From Henricia sp. BOLD:AAB3569 (lineage: Eukaryota > Echinodermata > Asteroidea > Spinulosida > Echinasteridae), in assembly GCA_037783545.1 (NCBI GenBank), contig JBBELK010000549.1, forward strand, positions 45,754-109,753: a DNA stretch of 64,000 bases, in the 5' to 3' direction. The notes beneath the pieces are model-generated. The model made no database searches. It saw only the letters and a list, made by a program, of their open reading frames with translations, and was not told where the DNA came from. Made by a program: the position numbers and the translations under genes. Of this stretch, positions 38,203 through 49,281 are shown piece after piece; the stretch's first letter is position 1, and the number at the start of each line of letters is the position of its first letter.

Positions 38203-38999
38203 GTGAGTCAACGGCCGTACAAATGTACACCAGCGCCGCGCAGGGTGTACCAACAGCCACGGTTAGGGGAATAACCACGTAGCCGAGCTCCGCTTTCCCT
38301 AAACTCTGAAATTTCTCCGTCATTTCCCAGCGAAAATCTGTCAATTTATATATAAAGCTTGGAGCATGCAAAATTTGAAGTTGGTTGGAAAAATCCTTGA
38401 TTTCCAAATTTGCCGGCATTTGGGACACACTTTGACCTAATTCCCGTCACAATCTGGGGTGAGTCAACGGCCGTACAAATGTACACCAGCGCCGCGCAGG
38501 GTGTACCAACAGCCACGGTTAGGGGAATAACCACGTAGCCGAGCTCCGCTTTCCCTAAACTCTGAAATTTCTCCGTCATTTCCCAGCGAAAATATGTCAA
38601 TTTTGCATGACAAGTGCGGAATATTTACAGTTTGGAGCATGCAAAATTTGAAGTTGGTTGAAAAAATCCTTAATTTCCAAATTTGCCGGCATTTGGGACA
38701 CACTTTGACCTAATTCCCATCACAATCTGGGGTGAGTCAACGGCCGTACAAATGTACACCAGCGCCGCGCAGGGTGTACCAACAGCCACGGTTAGGGGAA
38801 TAAACACGTAGCCGAGCTCCGCTTTCCCTAAACTCTGAAATTTCTCCGTCATTTCCCAGCGAAAATCTGTCAATTTTGCATGACAAGTGCCGAATATATA
38901 CAGTTTGGAGCATGCAAAATTTGAAGTTGGTTGGAAAATTCCTTGATTTCCAAATTTGCCGGCATTTGGGACACACTTTGACCTAATTCCCGTCACAAT
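38203..38999 (+). repeat. Nine-monomer-spaced duplicated block, copy 1, with 256-bp monomer
   Basis: The first unit (38203-38458) is 256 bp long. Its centre reads TCAATTTATATATAAAGCTT, replacing the normal sequence from TCAATTTTGCATGAC to CAGTTTGG, which makes it 17 bp shorter and removes the left arm of the 11-bp dyad. The next units have AAAATATGTC with AATATTTACAG, and AATAAACACG with GTGCCGAATATA. The whole string recurs about 2437 bp downstream. Confidence 0.85.
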
Positions 39000-40640
39000 C
39001 TGGGGTGAGTCAACGGCCGTACAAATGTACACCAGCGCCGGGCAGGGTGTACCAACAGCCACGGTTAGGGGAATAACCACGTAGCCGAGCTCCGCTTTCC
39101 CTAAACTCTGAAATTTCTCCGTCATTTCCCAGCGAAAATCTGTCAATTTTGCATGACAAGTGCGGAATATATACAGTTTGGAGCATGCAAAATTTGAAGT
39201 TGGTTGGAAAATTCCTTGATTTCCAAATTTGCCGGCATTTGGTACACACTTTGACCTAATTCCTGTCACAATCTGGGGTGAGTCAACGGCCGTACAAATG
39301 TACACCAGCGCCGCGCAGGGTGTACCAACAGCCACGGTTAGGGGAATAACCACGTAGCCGAGCTCCGCTTTCCCTAAACTCTGAAATTTCTCCGTCATTT
39401 CCCAGCGAAAATCTGTCAATTTTGCATGACAAGTGCGGAATATATACAGTTTGGAGCATGCAAAATTTGAAGTTGGTTGGAAAATTCCTTGATTTCCAAA
39501 TTTGCCGGCATTTGGGACACACTTTGACCTAATTCCCGTCACAATCTGGGTGAGTCAACGGCCGTACAAATGTACACCAGCGCCGCGCAGGGTGTACCAA
39601 CAGCCACGGTTAGGGGAATAACCACGAAGCCGAGCTCCGATTTCCCTAAACTCTGAAATTTCTCCGTCATTTCCCAGCGAAAATCTGTCAATTTTGCATG
39701 ACAAGTGCTGAATATATACAGTTTGGAGCATGCAAAATTTGAAGTTGGTTGAAAAAATCCTTAATTTCCAAATTTGCCGGCATTTGGGACACACTTTGAC
39801 CTAATTCCCGTCACAATCTGGGGTGAGTCAACGGCCGTACAAATGTACACCAGCGCCGCGCAGGGTGTACCAACAGCCACGGTTAGGGGAATAACCACGT
39901 AGCCGAGCTCCGCTTTCCCTAAACTCTGAAATTTCTCCGTCATTTCCCAGCGAAAATCTGTCAATTTTACATGACAAGTGCGGAATATATACAGCTTGGA
40001 GCATGCAAAATTGAAGTTGGTTGGAAAAATCCTTGATTTCCAAATTTGCCGGCATTTGGGACACACTTTGACCTAATTCCCGTCACAATCTGGGGTGAGT
40101 CAACGGCCGTACAAATGTACACCAGCGCCGCGCAGGGTGTACCAACAGCCACGGTTAGGGGAATAATCACGTAGCCGAGCTCCGCTTTCCCTAAACTCTG
40201 AAATTTCTCCGTCATTTCCCAGCGAAAATATGTCAATTTTGCATGACAAGTACGGAATATTTACAGTTTGGAGCATGCAAAATTTGAAGTTGGTTGAAAA
40301 AATCCTTAATTTCCAAATTTGCCGGCATTTGGGACACACTTTGACCTAATTCCCATCACAATCTGGGGTGAGTCAACGGCCGTACAAATGTACACCAGCG
40401 CCGCGCAGGGTGTACCAACAGCCACGGTTAGGGGTATAACCACGTAGCCGAGCTCCGATTTCCCTAAACTCTGAAATTTCTCCGTCATTTCCCAGCGAAA
40501 ATCTGTCAATTTTGCATGACAAGTGCGGAATATATACAGTTTGGAGCATGCAAAATTTGAAGTTGGTTGAAAAAATCCTTAATTTCCAAATTTGCCGGCA
40601 TTTGGGACACACTTTGACCTAATTCCCGTCACAATCTGGG

Positions 40641-41436
40641 GTGAGTCAACGGCCGTACAAATGTACACCAGCGCCGCGCAGGGTGTACCAACAGCCACGG
40701 TTAGGGGAATAACCACGTAGCCGAGCTCCGCTTTCCTAAACTCTGAAATTTCTCCGTCATTTCCCAGCGAAAATCTGTCAATTTATATATAAAGCTTGGA
40801 GCATGCAAAATTTGAAGTTGGTTGGAAAAATCCTTGATTTCCAAATTTGCCGGCATTTGGGACACACTTTGACCTAATTCCCGTCACAATCTGGGGTGAG
40901 TCAACGGCCGTACAAATGTACACCAGCGCCGCGCAGGGTGTACCAACAGCCACGGTTAGGGGAATAACCACGTAGCCGAGCTCCGCTTTCCCTAAACTCT
41001 GAAATTTCTCCGTCATTTCCCAGCGAAAATATGTCAATTTTGCATGACAAGTGCGGAATATTTACAGTTTGGAGCATGCAAAATTTGAAGTTGGTTGAAA
41101 AAATCCTTAATTTCCAAATTTGCCGGCATTTGGGACACACTTTGACCTAATTCCCATCACAATCTGGGGTGAGTCAACGGCCGTACAAATGTACACCAGC
41201 GCCGCGCAGGGTGTACCAACAGCCACGGTTAGGGGAATAAACACGTAGCCGAGCTCCGCTTTCCCTAAACTCTGAAATTTCTCCGTCATTTCCCAGCGAA
41301 AATCTGTCAATTTTGCATGACAAGTGCCGAATATATACAGTTTGGAGCATGCAAAATTTGAAGTTGGTTGGAAAATTCCTTGATTTCCAAATTTGCCGGC
41401 ATTTGGGACACACTTTGACCTAATTCCCGTCACAAT
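40641..41436 (+). repeat. Nine-monomer-spaced duplicated block, copy 2, with 255-bp monomer
   Basis: Same string as 38203-38999: the identical 17-bp shortening (near 40778-40800), then AAAATATGTC with AATATTTACAG, then AATAAACACG with GTGCCGAATATA. The 2437-bp offset equals nine monomers minus the 17-bp shortening and three single-base losses, so a nine-monomer segment was duplicated after the short monomer arose. Confidence 0.85.
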
Positions 41437-42660
41437 CTGTGGTGAGTCAACGGCCGTACAAATGTACACCAGCGCCGCGCAGGGTGTACCAACAGCCACG
41501 GTTAGGGGAATAACCACGTAGCCGAGCTCCGCTTTCCCTAAACTCTGAAATTTCTGCGTCATTTCACAGCGAAAATCTGTCAATTTTGCATGACAAGTGC
41601 GGAATATATACAGTTTGGAGCATGCACAATTGAAGTTGGTTGGAAAATTCCTTGATTTCCAAATTTGCCGGCATTTGGGACACACTTTGACCTAATTCCC
41701 GTCACAATCTGGGGTGAGTCAACGGCCGTACAAATGTACACCAGCGCAGCGCAGGGTGTCACAACAGCCACGGTTAGCGGAATAACCATGTAGCCGAGCT
41801 CCGCTTTCCCTAAACTCTGAAATTTCTCCGTCATTTCCCAGCGAAAATCTGTCAATTTTGCATGACAAGTGCGGAATATATACAGTTTGGAGCATGCAAA
41901 ATTTGAAGTTGGTTGGAAAATTCCTTGATTTCCAAATTTGCCGGCATTTGGGACACACTTTGACCTAATTCCCGTCACAATCTGGGGTGAGTCAACGGCC
42001 GTACAAATGTACACCAGCGCCGCGCAGGGTGTACCAACAGCCACGGTTAGGGGAATAACCACGTAGCCGAGCTCCGCTTTCCCTAAACTCTGAAATTTCT
42101 CCGTCATTTCCCAGCGAAAATCTGTCAATTTTGCATGACAAGTGCGGAATATATACAGTTTGGAGCATGCAAAATTTGAAGTTGGTTGGAAAATTCCTTG
42201 ATTTTCAAATTTGCCGGCATTTGGGACACACTTTGACCTAATTCCCGTCACAATCTGGGGTGAGTCAACGGCCGTACAAATGTACACCAGCGCAGCGCAG
42301 GGTGTCCCCAACAGCCACGGTTAGGGGAATAACCACGTAGCCGAGCTCCGCTTTCCCTAAACTCTGAAATTTCTCCGTCATTTCCAAGCGAAAATCTGTC
42401 AATTTTGCATGACAAGTGCGGAATATATACAGTTTGGAGCATGCAAAATTTGAAGTTGGTTGGAAAATTCCTTGATTTCCAAATTTGCCGGCATTTGGGA
42501 CACACTTTCACCTAATTCCCGTCATAATCTGGGGTGAGTCAACGGCCGTACAAATGTACACCAGCGCCGCGCAGGGTGTACCAACAGCCACGGTTAGGGG
42601 AATAACCAGGTAGCCGAGCTCCGCTTTCCCTAAACTCTGAAATTTCTCCGTCATTTCCCA
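41266..42660 (+). repeat. Duplicated block, copy 1, uninterrupted counterpart of 45010-46404
   Basis: The variant string GTGCCGAATATA, CTGTGGTGAG, TTTCTGCGTC with TTTCACAGCG, GCACAATT, GCAGCGCAGGGTGTCAC with TTAGCGGAATAACCATG, GATTTTCAAATTTG, TTTCCAAGCG, CTTTCACC and AACCAGGTAG occurs here and again right after the transposon. Here the CCCTAAACTCTG site is intact, so it is a natural empty site for the right flank. Confidence 0.85.
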
Positions 42661-44267
42661 GCGAAAATCTGTCAATTTTACATGACAAGTGCGAATATAT
42701 ACAGCTTGGAGCATGCAAAATTTGAAGTTGGTTGGAAAAATCCTTGATTTCCAAATTTGCCGGCATTTGGGACACACTTTGACCTAATTCCCGTCACAAT
42801 CTGGGGTGAGTCAACGGCCGTACAAATGTACACCAGCGCCGCGCAGGGTGTACCAACAGCCACGGTTAGGGGAATAACCACGTAGCCGAGCTCCGCTTTC
42901 CCTAAACTCTGAAATTTCTCCGTCATTTCCCAGCGAAAATATGTCAATTTTGCATGACAAGTGCGGAATATTTACAGTTTGGAGCATGCAAAATTTGAAG
43001 TTGGTTGAAAAAATCCTTAATTTCCAAATTTGCCGGCATTTGGGACACACTTTGACCTAATTCCCGTCACAATCTGGGGTGAGTCAACGGCCGTACAAAT
43101 GTACACCAGCGCCGCGCAGGGTGTACCAACAGCCACGGTTAGGGGAATAACCACGTAGCCGAGCTCCGCTTTCCCTAAACTCTGAAATTTCTCCGTCATT
43201 TCCCAGCGAAAATCTGTCAATTTTGCATGACAAGTGCGGAATATATACAGTTTGGAGCATGCAAAATTTGAAGTTGGTTGGAAAATTCCTTGATTTCCAA
43301 ATTTGCCGGCATTTGGGACACACTTTGACCTAATTCCCGTCACAATCTGGGGTGAGTCAACGGCCGTACAAATGTACACCAGCGCCGCGCAGGGTGTACC
43401 AACAGCCACGGTTAGGGGAATAACCACGTAGCCGAGCTCCGCTTTCCCTAAACTCTGAAATTTCTCCGTCATTTCCCAGCGAAAATCTGTCAATTTTGCA
43501 TGACAAGTGCGGAATATATAGAGTTTGGAGCATGCAAAATTTGAAGTTGGTTGGAAAATTCCTTGATTTCCAAATTTGCCGGCATTTGGGACACACTTTG
43601 ACCTAATTCCCGTCACAATCTGGGGTGAGTCAACGGCCGTAAAAATGTACACCAGCGCCGCGCAGGGTGTACCAACAGCCACGGTTAGGGGTATAACCAC
43701 GTAGCCGAGCTCCGCTTTCCCTAAACTCTGAAATTTCTCCGTCATTTCCCAGCGAAAATCTGTCAATTTTGCATGACAAGTGCGGAATATATACAGTTTG
43801 GAGCATGCAAAATTTGAAGTTGGTTGGAAAAATCCTTGATTTCCAAATTTGCCGGCATTTGGGACACACTTTGACCTAATTCCCGTCACAATCTGGGGTG
43901 AGTCAACGGCCGTACAAATGTACACCAGCGCCGCGCAGGGTGTACCAACAGCCACGGTTAGGGGAATAACCACGTAGCCGAGCTCCGCTTTCCCTAAACT
44001 CTGAAATTTCTCCGTCATTTCCCAGCGAAAATCTGTCAATTTTGCATGACAAGTGCGGAATATATACAGTTTGGAGCATGCAAAATTTGAAGTTGGTTGG
44101 AAAAATCCTTGATTTCCAAATTTGCCGGCATTTGGGACACACTTTGACCTAATTCCCGTCACAATCTGGTGTGAGTCAACGGCCGTACAAATGTACACCA
44201 GCGCCGCGCAGGGTGTACCAACAGCCACGGTTAGGGGAATAACCACGTAGCCGAGCTCCGCTTTCCC

Positions 44268-44270
44268 TAA
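44268..44270 (+). repeat. Target site duplication, left (TAA)
   Basis: TAA at monomer positions 98-100, the end of CTTTCCCTAA, directly before the element. The uninterrupted satellite has a single TAA in CCCTAAACTCTG. Confidence 0.85.
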
Positions 44271-44284
44271 TGGGCCAGTCACAA
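44271..44284 (+). repeat. Left terminal inverted repeat of the element
   Basis: TGGGCCAGTCACAA is the exact reverse complement of the last 14 bases of the element. Confidence 0.9.
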
Positions 44285-44525
44285 ATCAGTTGCGATGCGT
44301 CGGCGATGGGTAAAACCGGGAAATTTGAACAAAATCTTGAGACAGATCTCACGATTTTGCACCCGTCGGAGGCGCTCTCCGGACGCCTGCGGCTTGTCGC
44401 AGATTTTTTTGGCATCGCCACACCCGTCGCGGTCCCCAACTTTGAACTTAAAATGTTAAGATTGCTCGCAAGATTTTTCACCCATTTTGGGCATCCCAGA
44501 CACAATCTCTGATGACCTACGATGC

Positions 44526-44543
44526 CCTCCGATTAATCGGAGG
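44526..44543. repeat. 18-bp perfect palindrome inside the element
   Basis: CCTCCGATTAATCGGAGG equals its own reverse complement. Related half-sites recur inside the element: an imperfect dyad at about 44631-44657 (CTCCGACTGAATCGGAG core), CCGATCGG at 44747-44754, and CTCCGAT/ATCGGAG at 44805-44821. The repeated half-site could be a protein-binding array or a seed for hairpins. Confidence 0.85.
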
Positions 44544-44661
44544 CGTCCTCCGAATAATCTGAGACTAGTCGCAAGATTCTGTGTGGGATTGGAAATCCAG
44601 GTTGAGATTCAATGTCTGCGAGTGGTCTCCGGCGCCCTCCGACTGAATCGGAGGCGCCCTG

Positions 44662-44706
44662 CGACGATTCGTACGCTTTCTGTGATCGTCTCCGACGAAT
44701 CGTACG
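44662..44706 (+). repeat. Direct repeat pair inside the element
   Basis: CGACGATTCGTACG (44662-44675) and CGACGAATCGTACG (44693-44706) match at 13 of 14 positions, with starts 31 bp apart. They lie just upstream of the TATA-like box. Confidence 0.7.
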
Positions 44707-44730
44707 GTGGAATCGTAGTAAATCGCCGTG

Positions 44731-44738
44731 TATATAAG
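44731..44738 (+). promoter_or_regulatory. TATA-like box inside the element
   Basis: TATATAAG followed by GGCGCC resembles a eukaryotic RNA polymerase II TATA box, about 30 bp downstream of the second direct repeat. A start about 30 bp further on would fall in or near the G run. It could be a leftover of the parent transposase promoter. No transcript evidence is available. Confidence 0.3.
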
Positions 44739-44751
44739 GGCGCCTCCGATC

Positions 44752-44772
44752 GGGGGGGGGGGGGGGGGGGGG
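44752..44772 (+). repeat. G21 homopolymer tract
   Basis: Twenty-one consecutive G on the plus strand, directly after CCTCCGATC. G runs of this length are rare and can form quadruplex-type structures. Their exact length is often unreliable in sequencing. Confidence 0.9.
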
Positions 44773-44995
44773 AAATTAAAAGAAAAGATGCTCGCAGATA
44801 TCGTCTCCGATGCAATCGGAGGCGATCGGAGGCTAATCCCACGATTTTTCGACAAAACCGGGTCAAAATCCTTGAAAAAATCTCAGACAATGTAACTGCT
44901 CCACTTTTATTAGGATTATTGCTAGGATTGTTCAAGGCTTCTTTATTTTCTACGACGACCCCCCGCCAAAACTAATCCCCGACAGATCGCCGACA

Positions 44996-45009
44996 TTGTG
45001 ACTGGGCCA
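44996..45009 (-). repeat. Right terminal inverted repeat of the element
   Basis: TTGTGACTGGGCCA is the exact reverse complement of the first 14 bases of the element. No mismatch separates the two ends, which suggests a fairly young insertion or selection for mobilisable ends. Confidence 0.9.
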
Positions 45010-45012
45010 TAA
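45010..45012 (+). repeat. Target site duplication, right (TAA)
   Basis: Second TAA, directly after the element and before ACTCTGAAATTT. Removing 742 bp (element plus one TAA) restores a 273-bp monomer exactly. Confidence 0.85.
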
Positions 45013-46404
45013 ACTCTGAAATTTCTCCGTCATTTCCCAGCGAAAATCTGTCAATTTTGCATGACAAGTGCCGAATATATACAGTTTGGAGCATGCAAAA
45101 TTTGAAGTTGGTTGGAAAATTCCTTGATTTCCAAATTTGCCGGCATTTGGGACACACTTTGACCTAATTCCCGTCACAATCTGTGGTGAGTCAACGGCCG
45201 TACAAATGTACACCAGCGCCGCGCAGGGTGTACCAACAGCCACGGTTAGGGGAATAACCACGTAGCCGAGCTCCGCTTTCCCTAAACTCTGAAATTTCTG
45301 CGTCATTTCACAGCGAAAATCTGTCAATTTTGCATGACAAGTGCGGAATATATACAGTTTGGAGCATGCACAATTTGAAGTTGGTTGGAAAATTCCTTGA
45401 TTTCCAAATTTGCCGGCATTTGGGACACACTTTGACCTAATTCCCGTCACAATCTGGGGTGAGTCAACGGCCGTACAAATGTACACCAGCGCAGCGCAGG
45501 GTGTCACAACAGCCACGGTTAGCGGAATAACCATGTAGCCGAGCTTCGCTTTCCCTAAACTCTGAAATTTCTCCGTCATTTCCCAGCGAAAATCTGTCAA
45601 TTTTGCATGACAAGTGCGGAATATATACAGTTTGGAGCATGCAAAATTTGAAGTTGGTTGGAAAATTCCTTGATTTCCAAATTTGCCGGCATTTGGGACA
45701 CACTTTGACCTAATTCCCGTCACAATCTGGGGTGAGTCAACGGCCGTACAAATGTACACCAGCGCCGCGCAGGGTGTACCAACAGCCACGGTTAGGGGAA
45801 TAACCACGTAGCCGAGCTCCGCTTTCCCTAAACTCTGAAATTTCTCCGTCATTTCCCAGCGAAAATCTGTCAATTTTGCATGACAAGTGCGGAATATATA
45901 CAGTTTGGAGCATGCAAAATTTGAAGTTGGTTGGAAAATTCCTTGATTTTCAAATTTGCCGGCATTTGGGACACACTTGAACCTAATTCCCGTCACAATC
46001 TGGGGTGAGTCAACGGCCGTACAAATGTACACCAGCGCAGCGCAGGGTGTCCCAACAGCCACGGTTAGGGGAATAACCACGTAGCCGAGCTCCGCTTTCC
46101 CTAAACTCTGAAATTTCTCCGTCATTTCCAAGCGAAAATCTGTCAATTTTGCATGACAAGTGCGGAATATATACAGTTTGGAGCATGCAAAATTTGAAGT
46201 TGGTTGGAAAATTCCTTGATTTCCAAATTTGCCGGCATTTGGGACACACTTTCACCTAATTCCCGTCATAATCTGGGGTGAGTCAACGGCCGTACAAATG
46301 TACACCAGCGCCGCGCAGGGTGTACCAACAGCCACGGTTAGGGGAATAACCAGGTAGCCGAGCTCCGCTTTCCCTAAACTCTGAAATTTCTCCGTCATTT
46401 CCCA
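45010..46404 (+). repeat. Duplicated block, copy 2, directly right of the transposon
   Basis: Repeats the rare-variant string of 41266-42660 at an offset of 3744 bp, which is eleven monomers minus one base plus 742 bp for the transposon and its extra TAA. It begins exactly at the right TAA. Confidence 0.85.
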
Positions 46405-48720
46405 GCGAAAATCTGTCAATTTTGCATGACAAGTGCGGAATATATACAGTTTGGAGCATGCAAAATTTGAAGTTGGTTGGAAAATTCCTTGATTTTCAAA
46501 TTTGCCGGCATTTGGGACACACTTTGACCTAATTCCCGTCACAATCTGGGGTGAGTCAACGGCCGTACAAATGTACACCAGCGCAGCGCAGGGTGTCCCA
46601 ACAGCCACGGTTAGGGGAATAACCACGTAGCCGAGCTCCGCTTTCCCTAAACTCTGAAATTTCTCCGTCATTTCCAAGCGAAAATCTGTCAATTTTGCAT
46701 GACAAGTGCGGAATATATACAGTTTGGAGCATGCAAAATTTGAAGTTGGTTGGAAAATTCCTTGATTTCCAAATTTGCCGGCATTTGGGACACACTTTCA
46801 CCTAATTCCCGTCATAATCTGGGGTGAGTCAACGGCCGTACAAATGTACACCAGCGCCGCGCAGGGTGTACCAACAGCCACGGTTAGGGGAATAACCAGG
46901 TAGCCGAGCTCCGCTTTCCCTAAACTCTGAAATTTCTCCGTCATTTCCCAGCGAAAATCTGTCAATTTTGAATGACAAGTGCGGAATATATACAGTTTGG
47001 AGCATGCAAAATTTGAAGTTGGTTGGAAAAATCCTTGATTTCCAAATTTGCCGGCATTTGGGACACACTTTGACCTAATTCCCGTCACAATCTGGGGTGA
47101 GTCAACGGCCGTACAAATGTACACCAGCGCCGCGCAGGGTTAACCAACATCCACGGTTAGGGGAATAACCACGTAGCCGAGCTCCGCTTTCCCTAAACTC
47201 TGAAATTTCTCCGTCATTTCCCAGCGAAAATCTGTCAATTTTGCATGACAAGTGCGGAATATATACAGTTTGGAGCATGCAAAATTTGAAGTTGGTTGGA
47301 AAATTCCTTGATTTTCAAATTTGCCGGCATTTGGGACACACTTTGACCTAATTCCCGTCACAATCTGGGGTAAGTCAACGGCCGTACAAATGTACACCAG
47401 CGCAGCGCAGGGTGTCCCAACAGCCACGGTTAGGGGAATAACGACGTAGCCGAGCTCCGCTTTCCCTAAACTCTGAAATTTCTCCGTCATTTCCAAGCGA
47501 AAATCTGTCAATTTTGCATGACAAGTGCGGAATATATACAGTTTGGAGCATGCAAAATTTGAAGTTGGTTAGAAAATTCCTTGATTTCCAAATTTGCCGG
47601 CATTTGGGACACACTTTGACCTAATTCCCGTCACAATCTGGGGTGAGTCAACGGCCGTACAAATGTACACCAGCGCCGCGCAGGGTGTACCAACAGCCAC
47701 GGTTAGGGGAATAACCAGGTAGCCGAGCTCCGCTTTCCCTAAACTCTGAAATTTCTCCGTCATTTCCCAGCGAAAATCTGTCAATTTTGCATGACAAGTG
47801 CGGAATATATACAGTTTGGAGCATGCAAAATTTGAAGTTGGTTGGAAAAATCCTTGATTTCCAAATTTGCCGGCATTTAGGACACACTTTGACCTAATTC
47901 CCGTCACAATCTGGGGTGAGTCAACGGCCGTACAAATGTACACCAGCGCCGCGCAGGGTTAACCAACAGCCACGGTTAGGGGAATAACCACGTAGCCGAG
48001 CTCCGCTTTCCCTAAACTCTGACATTTCTCCGTCATTTCCCAGCGAAAATCTGTCAATTTTGCATGACAAGTGCGGAATATATACAGTTTGGAGCATGCA
48101 AAATTTGAAGTTGGTTGGAAAATTCCTTGATTTCCAAATTTGCCGGCATTTGGGACACACTTTGACCTAATTCCCGTCACAATCTGGGGTGAGTCAACGG
48201 CCGTACAAATGTACACCAGCACCGCGCAGGGTGTACCAACAGCCACGGTTAGGGGAATAACCACGTAGCCGAGCTCCGCTTTCCCTAAACTCTGAAATTT
48301 CTCCGTCATTTCCCAGCGAAAATCTGTCAATTTTGCATGACAAGTGCGGAATATATACAGTTTGGAGCATGCACAATTTGAAGTTGGTTGGAAAATTCCT
48401 TGATTTCCAAATTTGCCGGCATTTGGGACACACTTTGACCTAATTCCCGTCACAATCTGGGGTGAGTCAACGGCCGTACAAATGTACACCAGCGCAGCGC
48501 AGGGTGTCACAACAGCCACGGTTAGCGGAATAACCACGTAGCCGAGCTCCGCTTTCCCTAAAATCTGAAATTTCTCCGTCATTTCCTAGCGAAAATCTGT
48601 CAATTTTGCATGACAAGTGCGGAATATATACAGTTTGGAGCATGCACAATTTGAAGTTGGTTGGAAAATTCCTTGATTTCCAAATTTGCCGGCATTTGGG
48701 ACACACTTTGACCTAATTCC
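46350..48720 (+). repeat. Nineteen-monomer-spaced duplicated block, copy 1
   Basis: About 8.7 monomers recur 5187 bp downstream, exactly 19 times 273 bp. Shared rare variants in order: TTTCCAAGCG, CTTTCACC with GTCATAATC, AACCAGGTAG, TTTTGAATGAC, GGGTTAACC, GGGGTAAGTC with AACGACG, CATTTAGGAC, GACATTTCTCC, CAGCACCGCG, GTGTCACAAC with TTAGCGG, and CCCTAAAATCTG. The copies differ by only a few substitutions and single-base indels. Confidence 0.85.
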
Positions 48721-49281
48721 CGTCACAATATGGGGTGAGTCAACGGCCGTACAAATGTACACCAGCGCCGCGCAGGGTGTACCAACAGCCACGGTTAGGG
48801 GAATAACCACGTAGCCGAGCTCCGCTTTCCCTAAACTCTGAAATTTCTCCGTCATTTCCCAGCGAAAATCTGTCAATTTTGCATGACAAGTGCGGAATAT
48901 ATACAGTTTGGAGCATGCAAAATTTGAAGTTGGTTGGAAAATTCCTTGATTTTCAAATTTGCCGGCATTTGGGACACACTTTGACCTAATTCCCGTCACA
49001 ATCTGGGGTGAGTCAACGGCCGTACAAATGTACACCAGCGCAGCGCAGGGTGTCCCAACAGCCACGGTTAGGGGAATAACCACGTAGCCGAGCTCCGCTT
49101 TCCCTAAACTCTGAAATTTCTCCGTCATTTCCCAGCGAAAATCTGTCAATTTTGCATGACAAGTGCGGAATATATACAGTTTGGAGCATGCAAAATTTGA
49201 AGTTGGTTGGAAAATTCCTTGATTTCCAAATTTGCCGGCATTTGGGACACACTTTGACCTAATTCCCGTCACAATCTGGGG

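Larger units (their letters stand above)
1..44270 (+). repeat. 273-bp satellite array, left block (about 162 monomers)
   Basis: Head-to-tail copies of one 273-bp unit, all in the same orientation, fill this interval. I number the monomer from its conserved GTGAGTCAAC. Each unit then shows the same landmarks in order: CGGCCGTAC, GCGCCGCGCAGGG, GGTTAGGGG, GAGCTCCGC, CCCTAAACTCTG, ATTTCCCAGCG, GCATGAC, AATATATACAG, GGAGCATGC, GTTGGTTGG, TTTGCCGGC and GACACACTTTGACC. Neighbouring copies differ at only a few positions. The block starts mid-unit at base 1 and is cut at monomer position 100 by the transposon at 44271. Near-identity and a constant register are what unequal exchange and gene conversion produce in satellite DNA. 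The array is probably centromeric, pericentromeric or subtelomeric heterochromatin, but nothing here fixes the location. Confidence 0.98.
44271..45009. mobile_element. 739-bp non-autonomous DNA transposon (Harbinger-like MITE, provisional)
   Basis: A 739-bp non-satellite segment sits inside one monomer. It begins TGGGCCAGTCACAA and ends TTGTGACTGGGCCA, a perfect 14-bp terminal inverted repeat, and has TAA directly on both sides. A second inverted pair, GTCGGCGAT (44299-44307) and ATCGCCGAC (44986-44994), lies 14 bp inside the left repeat and 1 bp inside the right. A TAA (TWA-type) 3-bp target duplication with terminal inverted repeats is the habit of PIF/Harbinger elements; assignment rests on that alone. 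I see no transposase: the longest plus-strand frame (44487-44975, 162 codons) has no domain I recognise and runs through the G tract. The interior is built from CTCCGAT/ATCGGAG motifs, a TATA-like box and G21. The TA-duplication alternative (Tc1/mariner or ISL2EU type) would give asymmetric ends. Confidence 0.85.

Noticed and set aside
44270-44512. 80-codon plus-strand frame at the left end of the element
   Set aside because: It starts inside the left terminal inverted repeat, is short, and resembles no protein I know.
44487-44975. 162-codon plus-strand frame in the transposon as a transposase or accessory protein
   Set aside because: It has no DDE, Myb-like or zinc-finger motif, and it runs through the G21 tract as poly-glycine and through the CTCCGAT repeats. 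It reads as a chance frame in GC-rich repeats.
44271-45009. Retroelement (solo LTR or SINE)
   Set aside because: The ends are a long perfect inverted repeat rather than TG...CA LTR ends. The duplication is 3 bp, and there is no A-rich tail or polymerase III box.
44271-45009. Tc1/mariner-type insertion with TA duplication
   Set aside because: It is possible formally, but it would leave one unpaired A at the left end. The TAA reading gives perfectly symmetric termini, so I prefer a 3-bp duplication.
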